Part shown: positions 10,201-23,089 of the stretch, in pieces | How positions within the stretch are numbered: the stretch's first letter is position 1 | Layout of the letters: every line of letters starts with the position of its first letter | Source of the DNA: Apoderus coryli | Lineage: Eukaryota > Arthropoda > Insecta > Coleoptera > Attelabidae | NCBI GenBank assembly: GCA_911728435.2 | Contig: OU452204.1 | Location: 6,944,001-7,008,000, forward strand | Length of the DNA: 64,000 bases | Direction of reading: 5' to 3' | The notes under the pieces: generated by a model | Database searches by the model: none | Seen by the model: the letters and a program-made list of their open reading frames with translations, nothing else | Told to the model about the DNA's origin: nothing | Position numbers and translations under genes: made by a program

Positions 10201-12429
10201 TACTTTAATACAGATTAATAAAGTTGATATTCTTTGGTTGTTCTTCTTTAATTGAAACCGCTCGTAAAGCTTGAATCGAACCCGTAACAATTTGAATAGC
10301 ATATTGGGATTCATTCTGGACTGATCTATAAAATTAGTATTCTTTCTGAATGTAAATAATACCCGCTAATTCAAAATATAGTTACAGTTTCACCGAGACA
10401 TTGCACCGTGTCACAAATCGATGAGAACTATGGCAAACTTGAATGAATTGGAGACGAATGCAAACTAGATAAAGCAATAAAGATATAAAGTTAGTGCTGC
10501 CAATGAAAAAGTCTGTTGATTGATTTAAGTAATAATTATAATTTAACTAATTACGTCTACTAGTGCCGATACCTAATAATAAAGATTTAAAAAAACTTTT
10601 AATTCATATATGTTGATGTTATTAGAATTGTTAATGTTGCCTACAATAAAAAAAATAATTAAGAACATCTCAAATGAGGATTTTAATTGTAAAATTGGTG
10701 CTCTAAGCGAATCAGACTGAGTGGGTCATGTGATATATTTATTCTAGTTTCGCACCCCAGCTTCTCTTCCTTGCCAGCCTGGACATCGAAGCTAAGTACC
10801 TACGTATTTTAGAAATACTTATTATTTGTCAAGTCCTTAAGTAATTTTCTTTGTTTAAAGTAACAACTTAAGTAGATACCTACAAATAGCGATTTTTTTC
10901 GAATTTTTAAGTACCAAGCAATTAAGTACTTTTTGTATTGGTTATTTTAAGTATCGACAGAATTTAGTACCGCAGCTTTGCTCACAATCCAATATTTTAA
11001 ACATGGCCAAATTAAATTAATTTACTACAACTTTGATGTGATTTTTTGGAGCACACACTTTTAGAACCCACACATTCATGCAATGGCCTCCCATACTTCA
11101 TTGCAAATTTAAAAACAAAAGCCAAACACCTCCTAACGTTATCGTTCCTTGTAGCAGCTATTTTCTCTAGCTGCCTTTGATGAGATGACATGTTTTATCA
11201 GCTACATTAAGTTACGACATACGTATTTTATTTTATTTCTAGCGTAATATGTGCTACACCAGTTGTGATGTTTTATTCAATTATCTTCATTTTTGTTTGT
11301 TCTGTTTGTTTCCACTTTAACTTCTATTGTTTCGATGTCTCGAACTTTCGCGTTAATAATATTATTTACAGGACTAACGGAGCATATGCGTTTGATTTGT
11401 ACTATTCATTTTATGAGGATGGTATGAGTAATAGAACAAATTAAAAAATACGAAGAATTATGATTCTTATTCAATTGAATATGAAAATAACGATAAAATT
11501 TAAATTAATTTTCATATCTGTTCATCAGAAAAAACTGCCTCAATTCCATATGATGAATGATATGAGTGTAAAACCAGCTTAGTTCTATAGCTAAGGTGTA
11601 CTTTTTGATGTATCAGCATTATTTTCTGGTTTTATTTTTCTCTAAATGGATACCTATGTGTTTATTTTTGAAATTTGTTATTTTTTCGCTGTAACTGAAA
11701 AAAGTTATTATTAATATAACACAAATTCATCTTCAAAGATCTGTATCACTATATTTTGTTTACAGAAACAACTGTTTATGATATGGCATACATTTCAACT
11801 TGTCCTAAAAACCAGTCAACACACATTTTCCGAACGTATATTGATTCATTTAAGCATCATGAAGAAACTTACTCTTAAGAAAGCTGATTAAAAACTCAAT
11901 TCAATATAATATTAGTCCTCTTAATGTCCATTTTTCGCAAAAACTGCCCATACTATCACTTTTATACTGAACCAGTTAAAGTTACTGGAAATTGCTATAA
12001 AACGATACTCTTCTTGTGTCCCTATCCAGGTACCTTCATAGCTTAATTTGACAAAGGTCGACCCAGCGGAACATTAAATAAAGTTTATTTTTGCAACAAC
12101 AACAATTACTACTGGTTGTGGAATTTTGTGCCTATGTAGGGTAGTTTTTATCTCTATTTTTCTATATAGTTTTGGGTAGCAAAACTATAGAGTTTTCAAG
12201 GGATGTTCTAAGATATAATATACTTTTGGTGTATATTATTTCAAAGATTGTAAATGTTTCAATACGTTTTAAATAGTAAAGCTATTATCTAAGGACCTTT
12301 TTTCGGCAAAAGCATTAAATTGTCTTAACGTCATGATTATTTTATGAGTAACGATACCTATCAAAGCTTTTAAAATTCACGTTTCTCTAAAAATAATATT
12401 TTTATTTCAACTTTTGTGACATAAAGTAC
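10201..12429. other. Noncoding stretch with an AAGTAC-rich patch
   Basis: No gene was recognised. From about 10,790 to 10,985 the hexamer AAGTAC and its variants occur repeatedly on both strands, as in the subterminal regions of hAT-like elements. The same pattern is stronger at 50,830-51,000. No terminal repeat pair could be placed here. Confidence 0.4.
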
Positions 12430-13480
12430 AATATTTATGATATAACAATGGTGGCGATTTGCTCAAGATTGGTTTCCTTAACATTGTCGAAATACCTACC
12501 TATTAATTAGATGTTACATGATTATTGTATAATACATATAGGTAATTGGAGTGCTATCATGGTTTTTCCCACACTTAAATATGATTATTAAAGGGCCGAA
12601 AAGCATTATGTGTGGTTTTGCTCCCAGTAGCTCCTTCTAGGGATTAAAAAGTCATTATATAATCGTATTGCTTTTCACTTTACAAACGGTAGTGACTGAC
12701 TAATCTGATGAAGGACCTCCAATATAAGGTATATTAGTATCAATAATTATCACAGACTAAGTAGTAAATAATTAAATTATATTATAATTTAATTCTCAAA
12801 ACAGCTAACGACATTTCGTTTGAAATGCCTGTTTTTAATTGGTTACCCTATTCTTTCCTTCTTCAAAGGTGGGGTATTTTTTGTTAATATGAGGTGATTT
12901 GAAATGCACTTTTAAAAGTTAGAACCGTCCTAGTTTTTCTATAACTCAGACGTACTAGTTTTTATAAGTTAGATTCGTTCTAGTGTTTGATTAGTTCAGA
13001 CTTTTTCTAGTTCTTGTAAGGTATGATAAAGTACTATTTCAGTTTATAAAGTCCAGTTCATTTTCAGTTCTGAAATAGTAAGTGTTCTAAAGTTTCATAA
13101 TATTCAGTGGAAGTAAAGTTTTCTTCAGTAAGTTCTTTTGTTTATTCTTCTTTTTAATGTCTCTAAAGTTTTTGTTTCTAATTCTAATTAATGTTTTATT
13201 CTTTTTATTTATTCTTGTCTATTTCTTTTATTGTTATTCATTTTTATTATTTATAATTACATTGTTGTTTTTATAGCCCCAAATCTTGTGTTTTTATTTG
13301 AAGTAAAGCTTCTAGTTGGGGTAAGCTTATGATATCTTAGTAATCAAAAGGTTCATTCAAAGAGTGTTTTTTTTTTAATAAATAAACCTGTGACAGCTAT
13401 AAAGTATACGGCGATCCACAGTCAAGGTCGGTTCATTTTATTTTAATACAGAATAGTTAAGTTTGATATTGTTTTATAGC
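12430..13480 (+). repeat. LTR-like long repeat L1 (copy 2)
   Basis: Diverged relative of 9,060-10,200 in the same orientation, about 3.35 kb downstream. Blocks shared include ATTGGAGTGCTATCATGG, AAAGTCATTATATAATCGTA, AGTGACTGACTAATCTGATG, the TTCTGAAATAGTAAGT motif and a tail with TTTTAATACAGA and TTGATATT. The two copies could be LTRs of one decayed provirus-like element or two solo copies. The DNA between them shows no recognisable retroelement frame, so the second reading is favoured. Confidence 0.5.
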
Positions 13481-14505
13481 CCATAACCCATGTAACTAGT
13501 TTCACTGGTTCCAGCAAAAAAGTGATAGTAGGTATGTGTAATTATTGCAAAAATAAACTTATAATTATAATTTTGCGCTGGGTCGAACTTTGCCAATTTC
13601 ACTATGATAGGTATACAGTAGGTTTAACTACTACTAACTACTACTAAGAGATAGTATGCCTAGTTTTTGCAAAAAATTCACTTTTTTGCAAAAATAGTAA
13701 GTAAACACATCATGTTTAAATAAAATTCATCTATGTTAGCTTGTGAATTTTATATTCGAAACTATTTCATTATGTTTTGATGTTATAGCCCCTTTACACG
13801 AACGCCTATCATGTTCGGCTAGACTCGGTAAAACGGACGTACCGATCGAACTGGCATCCTTTTTATTTCAATTTTTATTAGATACCTATGTTATTTTTTT
13901 TATATTACCTTGTTTTTTTAGATTAGTATTTAATTTGTTTATTTCTTGTCTGTTATTGTGGTAGTTTTTATAATTAACATTATTTATTGTGTAAATAAGA
14001 CGATCTAAATTTTTTTTGTTAATTTATTGATATTCGGTGTAAGCGTTTACAAACAGATCAGTGGCGTTTTATTCTAAATATTATTTCTAACACTATTATT
14101 ATTATCAAGCTGCCTTCTATACTCAAAAATTAGTAATAATTCTAAACATAGAATACCAGCTAATACACCTATAAAGTAATAAGAAAAATAAATCTCTCGC
14201 TGAATTAATATTGTCAATCAAATCTTTGTAAAATCGAAATAAACACCATCCTAAAAATTATTTCGCTCTATTTTCCTTGGCGTGCATCCAATTTGAAGAT
14301 AAATAATTATTAGAGATTTAATATTTACTACAATTTAGAAATGAAAAAGAAACGATATTGGTATTATTAGCAATAAGAATTGCATCATTGAATAAATAAA
14401 TACATTTCCCATAAGTAGGTATACAGCGCCGGGTTAAGACCACATCGGGCCCTAAACGGCAATATGGACTAGGGGCACTGGAGATTTTAGAGGGAAGCTT
14501 TATGT
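13481..14505. other. Noncoding stretch
   Basis: The open frame 13,743-13,964 on the plus strand is hydrophobic and AT-driven and shows no family resemblance, so I do not call it a gene. A GC-rich patch around 14,425-14,480 may be a scrap of a transposon terminus. Confidence 0.4.
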
Positions 14506-14735
14506 TATAAAAATCGGTTGAGTGGCCCCAAAACTTTCCCGACAAGATATAAATATATGACTTGCGTAACGAATATAATTTTAATATAATAATAATTATT
14601 ATTATAATTGAATTATTTTCATTATTTCCATAATGAACTAACTAGCTTGTTCAAAAATATTGCTAAACTGGGATTCGAACCCAGAACCTTCCGCATGCGA
14701 GGCGCACGCAAATCAATGACGCCAAAAAACCCTTT
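14506..14735 (-). repeat. tRNA-derived SINE, family S1 (copy 1)
   Basis: On the minus strand the tRNA-like head carries GGTTCGAATCCCAG (box B, about 14,683-14,670). It is followed by an AT-rich body with an ATTATTATTATT run, GTTACGCAAGTCATATATTT, and a tail ending near AACCGATTTT. The body matches the copies at 15.9 and 20.9 kb. Anticodon-region mutations exclude a functional tRNA. Confidence 0.75.
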
Positions 14736-15890
14736 ATCAAATTACTGTATTTTATTCTCTAATGAGTTATAGGTTATTTCATTAAACACAAGCAAAACAT
14801 CCAAAGTGGATAAGGAGGCAAACAACTACATTTTCTCAAACATTTTCTTATGTTACCCACCACATGTCGCACATCATTGTACTCAGGACGTCAGCAGCTA
14901 CTCAAAACGGCCCTAAAGAATAGGGGTTGCAATTTAAAGCAAAGATGTGGCGGGTCAAATACGTAGGCTTAAAAATTGCTAAACATAAATCAAAACTGAC
15001 ATGTCTCGGCTTTACTTTTAAAAATGTACAGTTTTGAAAATAATTTCCGTTCCATTACTTTACGGGCACCTTGCAAAAGGTCAGTATAACAAATATTTAA
15101 TAAATGGGCACTGTGTATTTTTGGCATAGGTTTATTAAACAAAGTACATTTGAAACTATCATGTATATTTTGCACGTGTACACGCCGATTAATAGGCGTT
15201 CAATACCGCTTTACTATTCGCACCAGAATTATTTAAATCAACTTCGACATAACTTCAGAAAAGTATGAAAAAGGATAAAACTATATATTAATAACATAAT
15301 AGTCGTGCAGGAACGTCGTTTTTCCAAATTATTTATTTTATTGACTAGTAATATTCCAATGAGAAATGAAAACAACATCCCGAATAGTGTAGAATATCGA
15401 TAGAAAACAACTAATAAATGTATACGAAAACTAGGACAAATACATGGAATTCTATAGGTTTTTAGGTTATACCTGTTGCTGGTATGGAAAAAGCATTAAA
15501 ATGCTAAAAATCGGATATAATATCATTTATTATAAATTGTTTGTGTCCTCGTAGTAAGTGGATTTACTGTGTTCATTTGTGTACGTATTTGAATTTTATA
15601 TCACTGTCCTATTTTGCTTAGTTTGGTATTTGGAATATATTATCCATATTTAAGTGTGTTTTCTAAATAAAACAACTAGGGCCCAAAATCAACTCCACTA
15701 TTACATTAAAATATTTAAAAAAGGTCATGAGGCTTATGTCGGCGAAATTCTAGAAATCAAAGCCAAAAAGTAGAAGTGACACCAAAGTAAAGTCTCTCAA
15801 GCTGAAACAATAGTATGAGCAGCACTCTCGACCTCATAAAATATTGTAATATATGATTTATTTAATCAAAAATACAATTGAATTAAAGTC

Positions 15891-16773
15891 ATAAAAAAAA
15901 TCGGTTGTGTCTCCCCAAAAATTTCCTTACAAGATGTAATATAATTAAAAATATATGACCTGCGTAACGAAACAGAATTTTAATAATAATTATTATTATT
16001 ATAATTGTATTATTAATAATAAACTAACGTAACTAACTAACTTTATTCAAAAATTTGAAAACAAAAAATGTATTATCAGAGCTGGGATTCGAACCTTCCG
16101 CATAGGAAGGGAAGGCTCTATCAATGAGGCCACAGTACCTGCGCTATATACTAAAACTCTTATTGTATTTTAAATGTAATATATGTGGGTTCCAACTACC
16201 TAACTGTTTTAAACGCAATTTTCTAGAGAATTATGGTAGCAAATATCAAAAGTAACCTATAGCTGTAAAGCTTTAAAATGATGTATCACTCGACCCCTAC
16301 TGATATATGAAAATTTAGTGGATGTGTCCATCACAGGGCTTAAGCGATTTCAACCAAAATCTAATGGCTTCATTCTAGGACTGCCCCACAGTCATACACC
16401 GAAATTTGGCTCAATTGGTTAAAGCGTTTGGGCGCTATACGTATGTATGTGTATCTGTATGTATTCTTCCACGATAGCGCCCAAACGCTTTAACCAATTG
16501 AGCTAAATTTTGGTATATGAGTTTGGGGCAGTCCTAGGATGACGCCATTAGATTTTGGTTGAAATCGCTTAAGCCCTGTGATGGACACATCCACTAAATT
16601 TTCATATATCAGTAGGGGTCGAGTGATACATCATTTTAACATACATACACACAGACAGACAAACTTCCATCTGGAAATAGTCTTAATAGTCCCAGGGAAC
16701 TTCAAAATGGGTATATCCGTTTTATCTCAAATTTTTTTAGCGCGTTCACAACACTTTCCCTCTGAGGGAAAGT
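15891..16773 (-). repeat. S1 SINE/long composite repeat (copy 2)
   Basis: The SINE part lies at 15,891-16,150, with the box-B-like GGTTCGAATCCCAGC at about 16,096-16,082. It is joined to a further ~600 bp that also accompanies copy 3 and ends in a short palindrome (ACTTTCCCTCTGAGGGAAAG). Because both long copies share the same join, the SINE head and the extra segment seem to form one composite family or a larger element carrying a SINE. Most of the extra segment is an inverted duplication (16,273-16,639), absent from copy 3. Confidence 0.7.
16273..16639. repeat. 166-bp-arm hairpin within S1 copy 2
   Basis: Positions 16,273-16,438 and 16,474-16,639 are inverted copies with only a handful of differences, separated by 35 bp. 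Only one arm exists in the otherwise collinear copy 3 (21,263-21,442), so the duplication is private to this copy. A transcript would fold into a long near-perfect duplex. Confidence 0.9.
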
Positions 16774-18606
16774 AATTATATGCTAACGGGAAAACCGATA
16801 ACATAAATCCAATTAAGTTCTGTATACATTATCATGCTGATAAGTTGGTGTCACATTTATGTTTTCAACTCAATTCTATCAAAATTATTGTATATAAAGA
16901 TCAAGTCATTAACAAACGAAGAGGTGTCCTACATAAAATGCATCTCATCCAAATTTGAAAATAATAATAATTGTATAGTTGAATTTGGGTAAATTTTATT
17001 TATCATTCTTTGAATTGATGCCGACTTCTATTAGAATAGCTGACAGGGATATGGTAGTTATAGAGAGAAAAGGGCTTTAAAATTCTTGATAAGACATTAT
17101 ATTAATGCAAAAGGTGGATTGCTGTTTTTCTCTGTAAATTTTTGACTCATGGTTTCGTTTAAGCATTTAAAAATCGAGAGAAATAATAGAGATGGTTGCG
17201 GTTGGCGGAGTTTTTGTTTTTAATTCTTCGTAATAACAACTTTCATGCTCGTGAATTAAGGCAAGACATGCATGCATTGCACTTCGATATTCTATAGTGT
17301 GTTTAGGATTTTAGTTAATTTTCTGACGTAAAATCAATATGTAGAAATTAAATGACATTAATTAAAAAAAAAGAAATTGATGATAGTATGGTTTTTTCTG
17401 ATGACAAAGTTTTACACCACGCCTTTGTAACAAAACGCTGACCATACGTCCTTGATAGAATTAAAACTAGAGCTCATATTTTGAAATAAATATACATATA
17501 GATTGTTATAGAGTACCTACATAATTTTGTATCTGGAGTGTCCTCGAAATTATATTATTTTAAATGTATTTTGCATGCAATTTTCATTTTATTAAAGCTG
17601 CTAACCAGATATCGAATGTTTACTATATTATAATATAGGTTAATATAATTAGATTTAATACGTTCTTCTAATTTAGCACATGCTTCGAACAACCTGTCTG
17701 TCGGTTATATTGAGTTTTTTTTGTAGGAACGGGGTTGTATACATATTTGTCTGACAAGGATTTTTTTGAAGACAGAACGTTTCGATTTAATTCACGAAAC
17801 ACACAATAGCACTTCCGAAACTTTGTTAGCGTATTCATAAACGCTAAATGTGCATTCGTACAGAATAATATGTTGATTTTGATCGTTTTGTATTGATAAC
17901 CACCACTCCTCAGCGAATATCGTGTGGATCAGAATATGCTTAGAATCTAGAAAGAATATATTTGGAATATTCTGTTAATATTATTCGATATTCTCTCAAA
18001 AGAGAGAGAAGAGCTTTGAAATATTATATGAATATTCTATTAATATGATTAACGTTCATTCTCACATTTGAATATTATAAAGATTTCTTTGAACCTAAAA
18101 CTGACCATATTGGTAACTGCTATTAACATATCACTGACTATTTTATTCGTACCATTTTTAGCCAATCAGTACGTTGGAACGTGAGCTTGTATATTTTCGA
18201 CGATACAGAACGATTCTACTCATGCAGCTGTCCAATCAATAAAATAGACTGCAGATCATTTACATTGCAACCAGTTTGATATTTGTTATCAAATTATTTA
18301 CTGCGTTTAAATAATGTTTTTTAAGCGTTCATAATTGATATCTATTGTTCCAATTTACTTAGAAAATAATCTATAGCCAAATACTATTCGTACGTAATAC
18401 GGGTTATACATCTCAAACTTCATGCATAAATAAAAATCGCGTCAGTTTGACAGGATACTCCAGACACTGTAATTATATGAAACAATTTATCGATGTATAA
18501 CCGATTATTTTATTGAATTATTCGCAAATATTCGTTGTATATTGAGAAATGTTTTAGATTTTTATCTCGAAAATGAATTTTGATCTCTTTAAGGCCATAT
18601 AAATTC
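16774..18606. other. Noncoding stretch
   Basis: No element or exon was recognised. Around 17,940-18,060 many GAATATTC-type palindromes occur in an AT-rich context. They look like sequence composition rather than a regulatory cluster. Confidence 0.4.
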
Positions 18607-18825
18607 CTCATTTCTAGCAACAACTCTGCCACATTTCAATGAAATCGGTAAGGAGTCTTTGACTTTAGTAAAAAAAAAGAGTTATTTACAAAAAAAAAAA
18701 ATTAACACCTTGTATCTTGGAAAAATTGCATTTCCGGACGTATGTTTATGGGAACTTTTTTCATAAAATTACCTGAGAAATCACCCCCTTAAATATTGCC
18801 ACGATTTTTGAAACACCCTGTATAG
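18607..18825 (+). repeat. MITE-like repeat, family M1 (copy 2)
   Basis: Diverged copy of 4,108-4,318 in the same orientation. It shares CAACAACT, ATTTCCGGACGTATGTTTAT, GGGAACTTTTTTCATAAAAT and the end TTTTTGAAACACCCTGTATA. Confidence 0.7.
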
Positions 18826-20866
18826 TACACCATCGACTCCGTATACTTTTCTGTTACGTCAAAAATCAGCACCAAAAGTGAAATGTGCGAGCGTTTCTTC
18901 CAAAAAATTTACTTTCCAATTTTATCAAGTTTGCTTTTGGTCCCTACAACTTTTATCGGATTTATGCATAATTTTTGGTCCTCACTGTATATTTCCACGA
19001 GATAAGTAGTTCGAAAACGATTGATCTTCTTGGTAGACTATGCTTATATTTTTGAAAACAGGAGAAAACGGACTTATTTTAAACAATATTGTAGATGGTA
19101 TTCCATTTAAAAAAACGTTCGGTTTTTTTTTTTGATTACCTATTCGATACAAATTTGATTCTTCGAAATGCAATTTATTACTCCCTATAGCTTGCAACAT
19201 TCTTCATTTGAACCGTTGTTTTTTCTGTCTCCAAAAGTAAACGCATCAGAAGCCGCACAAATTATAACTACGAAACTCGGTACATACGATTCTCATGTCA
19301 CAAATTTAGAATTTTGTCAGTTACGCTGATACGTTTATTGAGTTTGACGATATAAACCACGAATGAGAAGATGTACCAGAAACTTATAATTAATAAAATT
19401 GACCTATATTTACAGCGCCGCGGCGGTTTAATCATTTGGTGGACTAGGCGGTCGCCTAGAGTATGGGGTTCAATGAGGCCCTGGACCGAAATAGAAAGAC
19501 AAGAATAGTAATGATTTCATGAAGAAACCAAGTTAATATGGATAATGAACGTAAAATGCAATATGTATGAGTGGTAGAAAAAAGAAAAGAAAATTATTTT
19601 TGGACGAAGGTGAGGTGATGAAGTAATATTAACTAAAAGCGAAACATTTAGGTTTGCATTTTTTAATACGATATATGACTCCACTACCTATATAGGTGAT
19701 ATAAGGCAGGCTGGAATCTTAAGAAGTAATTAAAAATCGTTTCAATTCGTTTTTTACTAAAGATTCTTTGGAATAGGTATAGCAGAATTGAATTAAGTCT
19801 ACGAGAACGATATCGAACCACACAACTCTGGGCAGTTTAATATTTTATGTAAAGAGACAGTCCGGAAAATAAATATAAGCAAATTTCAAGCAGTTCAAGC
19901 ATTAACTCTACTTTTTGAAAATGGCTAACTCTCTTATACATTTATCTGTGCACAAATTTATTAAGAGAAAAAAATAAAACAAATTTACGTAATTTTAAAA
20001 AAATTTAAAATTCAGTTTCACCTATAGCTTACTCATCAGTGCATCTACATGATGCGTGCAAGTCATTGGATCATCCAAAGTTATTCCAAGGAATTTAACT
20101 GCATGGCCCGTTAAAATGATATTCTTAGACGATAAAATTATTTTTTGATTATTTTCCATGTTCAACTACTACCGGTTATGGGGTAGAATTCTGCATTGAG
20201 CCATAAAATGTTAAATACGTATAAAAATATAGGTTTGGGATATAGACAAAAACCTTAGTTGTTATAAACAAGTCAAATGTCTAAGTGTACTAAAACACAT
20301 TTATTTGTTTAGAATGTGATGTTATTTTTATTAGATGCGTATAGATATTTTATTTTCTATATACATATTTTTTTTACCTATCAATAAATTACATTTATTT
20401 GTCTATAATAACGATCTTCACAGTTGCTAATTTATAATAATATACGCAGTGTTAAATTGATTGTTCTAACTTAAAATTATTTTGTATGATAATTGTAATA
20501 AAAAATACCTACTAAGTATTAATAATTGTCAAATCACTAAGATACACATATTATGTATTTATTAAGTTAATTTGAACAATTTACGATCATTTAACAAAAA
20601 TGTATTATTTTTTCAATTAAATAGTATTCAACTTTGTTTAAGTTTTATGTTTTGTTATATCTATCATTACAATTGAGAAACGCCTATTGCGTATCAGGAT
20701 CTCAGGCTTTCGTAATCACATAGCTGCTGAGTATTTTTAAAGCGAAGCAAACATATGGAGGCTATAATAATTTATTTAGTTCTTTACGGACATAAGTTCA
20801 TTTTACAAATTACATTATATTAACCACATTAAAAACACAAACACCATAGTTTTTTGTGATTAGTAT
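18826..20866. other. Noncoding stretch
   Basis: No gene was recognised. A GC-rich patch near 19,415-19,490 (with GGCGGTCGCCTAG) resembles a transposon terminus or internal fragment, but no partner end was found. Confidence 0.4.
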
Positions 20867-21592
20867 TATCTAAAAAAATCGGTTGTGTCTCCCCAAAACT
20901 TTCCCGACAAGATATAATATAATCAAAAATATATGACCTGCGTAACAAAACAGAATTTTAATAATAATTATTATTATACTTGTATTATTTTCATTATTTC
21001 CAATAAACTAACGTAACACGCAAACTACTAAAAACTAAATATAAAAAAATAAAAAGTATTACCAGAGCTGGGATTCGAACACCTAAACTTCCGCATACGA
21101 AGCGAAGGCTCTACCAATGACACCACGCTACCATCTGTTTTATATACTCGTATTGTATTTTAAATGTAATATATATACGTTCCAACTACTATTTTAAACG
21201 CAATTTCTCGAGAATTATGGGGGCAAATATCAAAAGTGACCTATCGCTATAAAGCAGATAAAAAATGCTTTAAATGTTGTATCACTCGACCCCTTGTGGT
21301 ATAGAAAAATTAAGTGGTTGTGTCCACCTCTAACAGAGGGTTTAAGCGATTTCAACCAAAACCTGGCTTCATCCTAGGACTGCCCCAAACTCATATACCA
21401 AAATTTATCTCAATTGGTTAAAGCGTTTGGGCGCTATCGTGGAAGAATACATATAGACACACAGACAGACAGACTTCCATCTGGAAATGGTCGTAATCAT
21501 CTCAGGGAACTTCAAACTGGTTACTTATATTCGTCTTTATCTCAAAAATTTTTTTCGCGCGTTCATAATACTTTCCCTGTGCGGGAAAGTAA
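20867..21592 (-). repeat. S1 SINE/long composite repeat (copy 3)
   Basis: The best preserved copy. The minus-strand head reads GGTAGCGTGGTGTCATTGGT, then AGAGCCTTCGCTTCG, and box B GTTCGAATCCCAGC (about 21,081-21,067). It continues with the AT-rich body to 20,871 (CCGATTTTTTTA). On the other side of the head, 21,140-21,592 holds the accompanying segment with an ACAGACAGACAG run, ending in the short palindrome ACTTTCCCTGTGCGGGAAAGT. The order matches copy 2. Confidence 0.75.
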
Positions 21593-23085
21593 AAGGTATC
21601 AAAAGATGAAAGCTTGATTTATTTTACATAAAAATGTTTTAAACTTGACAGTTTTCGAGTATTTTACATCTGAATGTTGAAGTGTTTTCCAAGCTTTTCA
21701 AATTACTTGTCCAAAAAGGTTTCTGCAACTCTTTTAAGTATAGGCCATTATATGATTTCAACAAATGAGCCCATTCTTGACAAATAAAAGTCGAAGGAAC
21801 TCCTAGACCAAAGTATATTAATTAAACTAAAAAAAAAATTAATAACACTAATTGAAATACAACAAAATTAATAAATCACAACAAATGATAGTTTCGAAGA
21901 AATTGCCAAAAAACGATTTTAGCGTGTTATCTTCAGAATAGCTCTTTAGGGGTGCAGTTTTTAAAGTAGTTTTATAGAGTAAACTACACTTATTTTTTGA
22001 TGTACTAATACGTCCTATATATTTTGGCTGACCTTTTTAAAACACCTTGTATAGACAAATATTTTCAATCAATTACAAAATACTGAGCATTTGGCAATAA
22101 TAACTGATGTAGAGACATATTATATTTCTGCAAAGTGTCATTTAGTTGCAATATAAAGCACCCCTAGTTTTTGGCAACACGACCCACTACGTAGTTTGGA
22201 AAAATTTCACCACATTACTTACTTTACTATTTTTTAATATAAGCAGACTAAATACACATATTATTGTAATTTAATTTGTACGTACATTTGTTTTTTGAAT
22301 ATTTAATAAATATTAGGTATTACCGTTATGCAAAATTTACATTTCCGGTCCAGCATAACATTTCAAAGCCAATCCGACTATGATGTTTGTGGGTGTTGTA
22401 TTTAATTCTGTTTAATCAAATGTTATTAATATGCTCATTAATCCCATATCCTCATTTTTTAATAGCCGCTTCTGGTGAAAACCACAAACCAAAAATAGCA
22501 GGTGTAAAGGAATTAAAATTATAATGAAAATAATATTAACAAGTTGCAAACAAATTTTATTTACTGATGTAGTGTTTATTTTGACAGCCACTGCTAATAA
22601 AATCATATTATTTCAACCGTATTTGTTTATTTTCTTTAGGATTTTTTTGTTCTGTTAAACTGTATTTAAAATTTAACAGTAAATAGTAACGCTCATAGAC
22701 CTAAATATATTTAAAACGATAAATAAACTTTTATCATTTCGTTAAACAACAGAAAATATTTTGAATTCAAAATCAGAAAGGTTTGAAAAAAGAGTTAGGC
22801 TTTGGGGCAGTTTTGAAACGTTTTAAAAAACCTAAACATTGCTAAATAAGTAGCTATTTTTGATCCAATATTCCACGTAGGTGATTCATAATGGATGGGG
22901 CTTGTTTGGCCACGTTGGTGGCATATATACCACTGTGCGTTTCTCCTAAGCTTTTAACAAGATTGACTATTTCTGTCCAATTTTTGGATCGTGCCCAGTA
23001 TCTTGACAATACCGCGTTTAGTTAGTTAATGTCCATGCTACGCCCGCGGTTCCGCAGTATTCAGTATTAAACCTTCCTTTATTTT
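21593..23085. other. Noncoding stretch with short MITE scraps
   Basis: TGACCTTTTTAAAACACC followed by TTGTATA near 22,030-22,053 resembles the end of the foldback family at 4.4-5.5 kb. Nothing else was recognised, and no exon downstream of 23,780 for the ankyrin gene was found here. Confidence 0.4.
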
Positions 23086-23089
23086 AGTG

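Noticed and set aside
13743..13964. 73-codon plus-strand open frame
   Set aside because: Hydrophobic, AT-driven composition, no motif, no splice context and no repeats of a known family.
14670..14735. Possible tRNA gene on the minus strand (box B GGTTCGAATCCCAG)
   Set aside because: No acceptor-stem pairing could be made and the same sequence with the same body occurs in four copies, so it is a SINE head.
17940..18060. Cluster of GAATATTC-like palindromes, possible heat-shock elements
   Set aside because: No GAAnnTTC array with proper phasing and no nearby gene start; expected in such AT-rich sequence.
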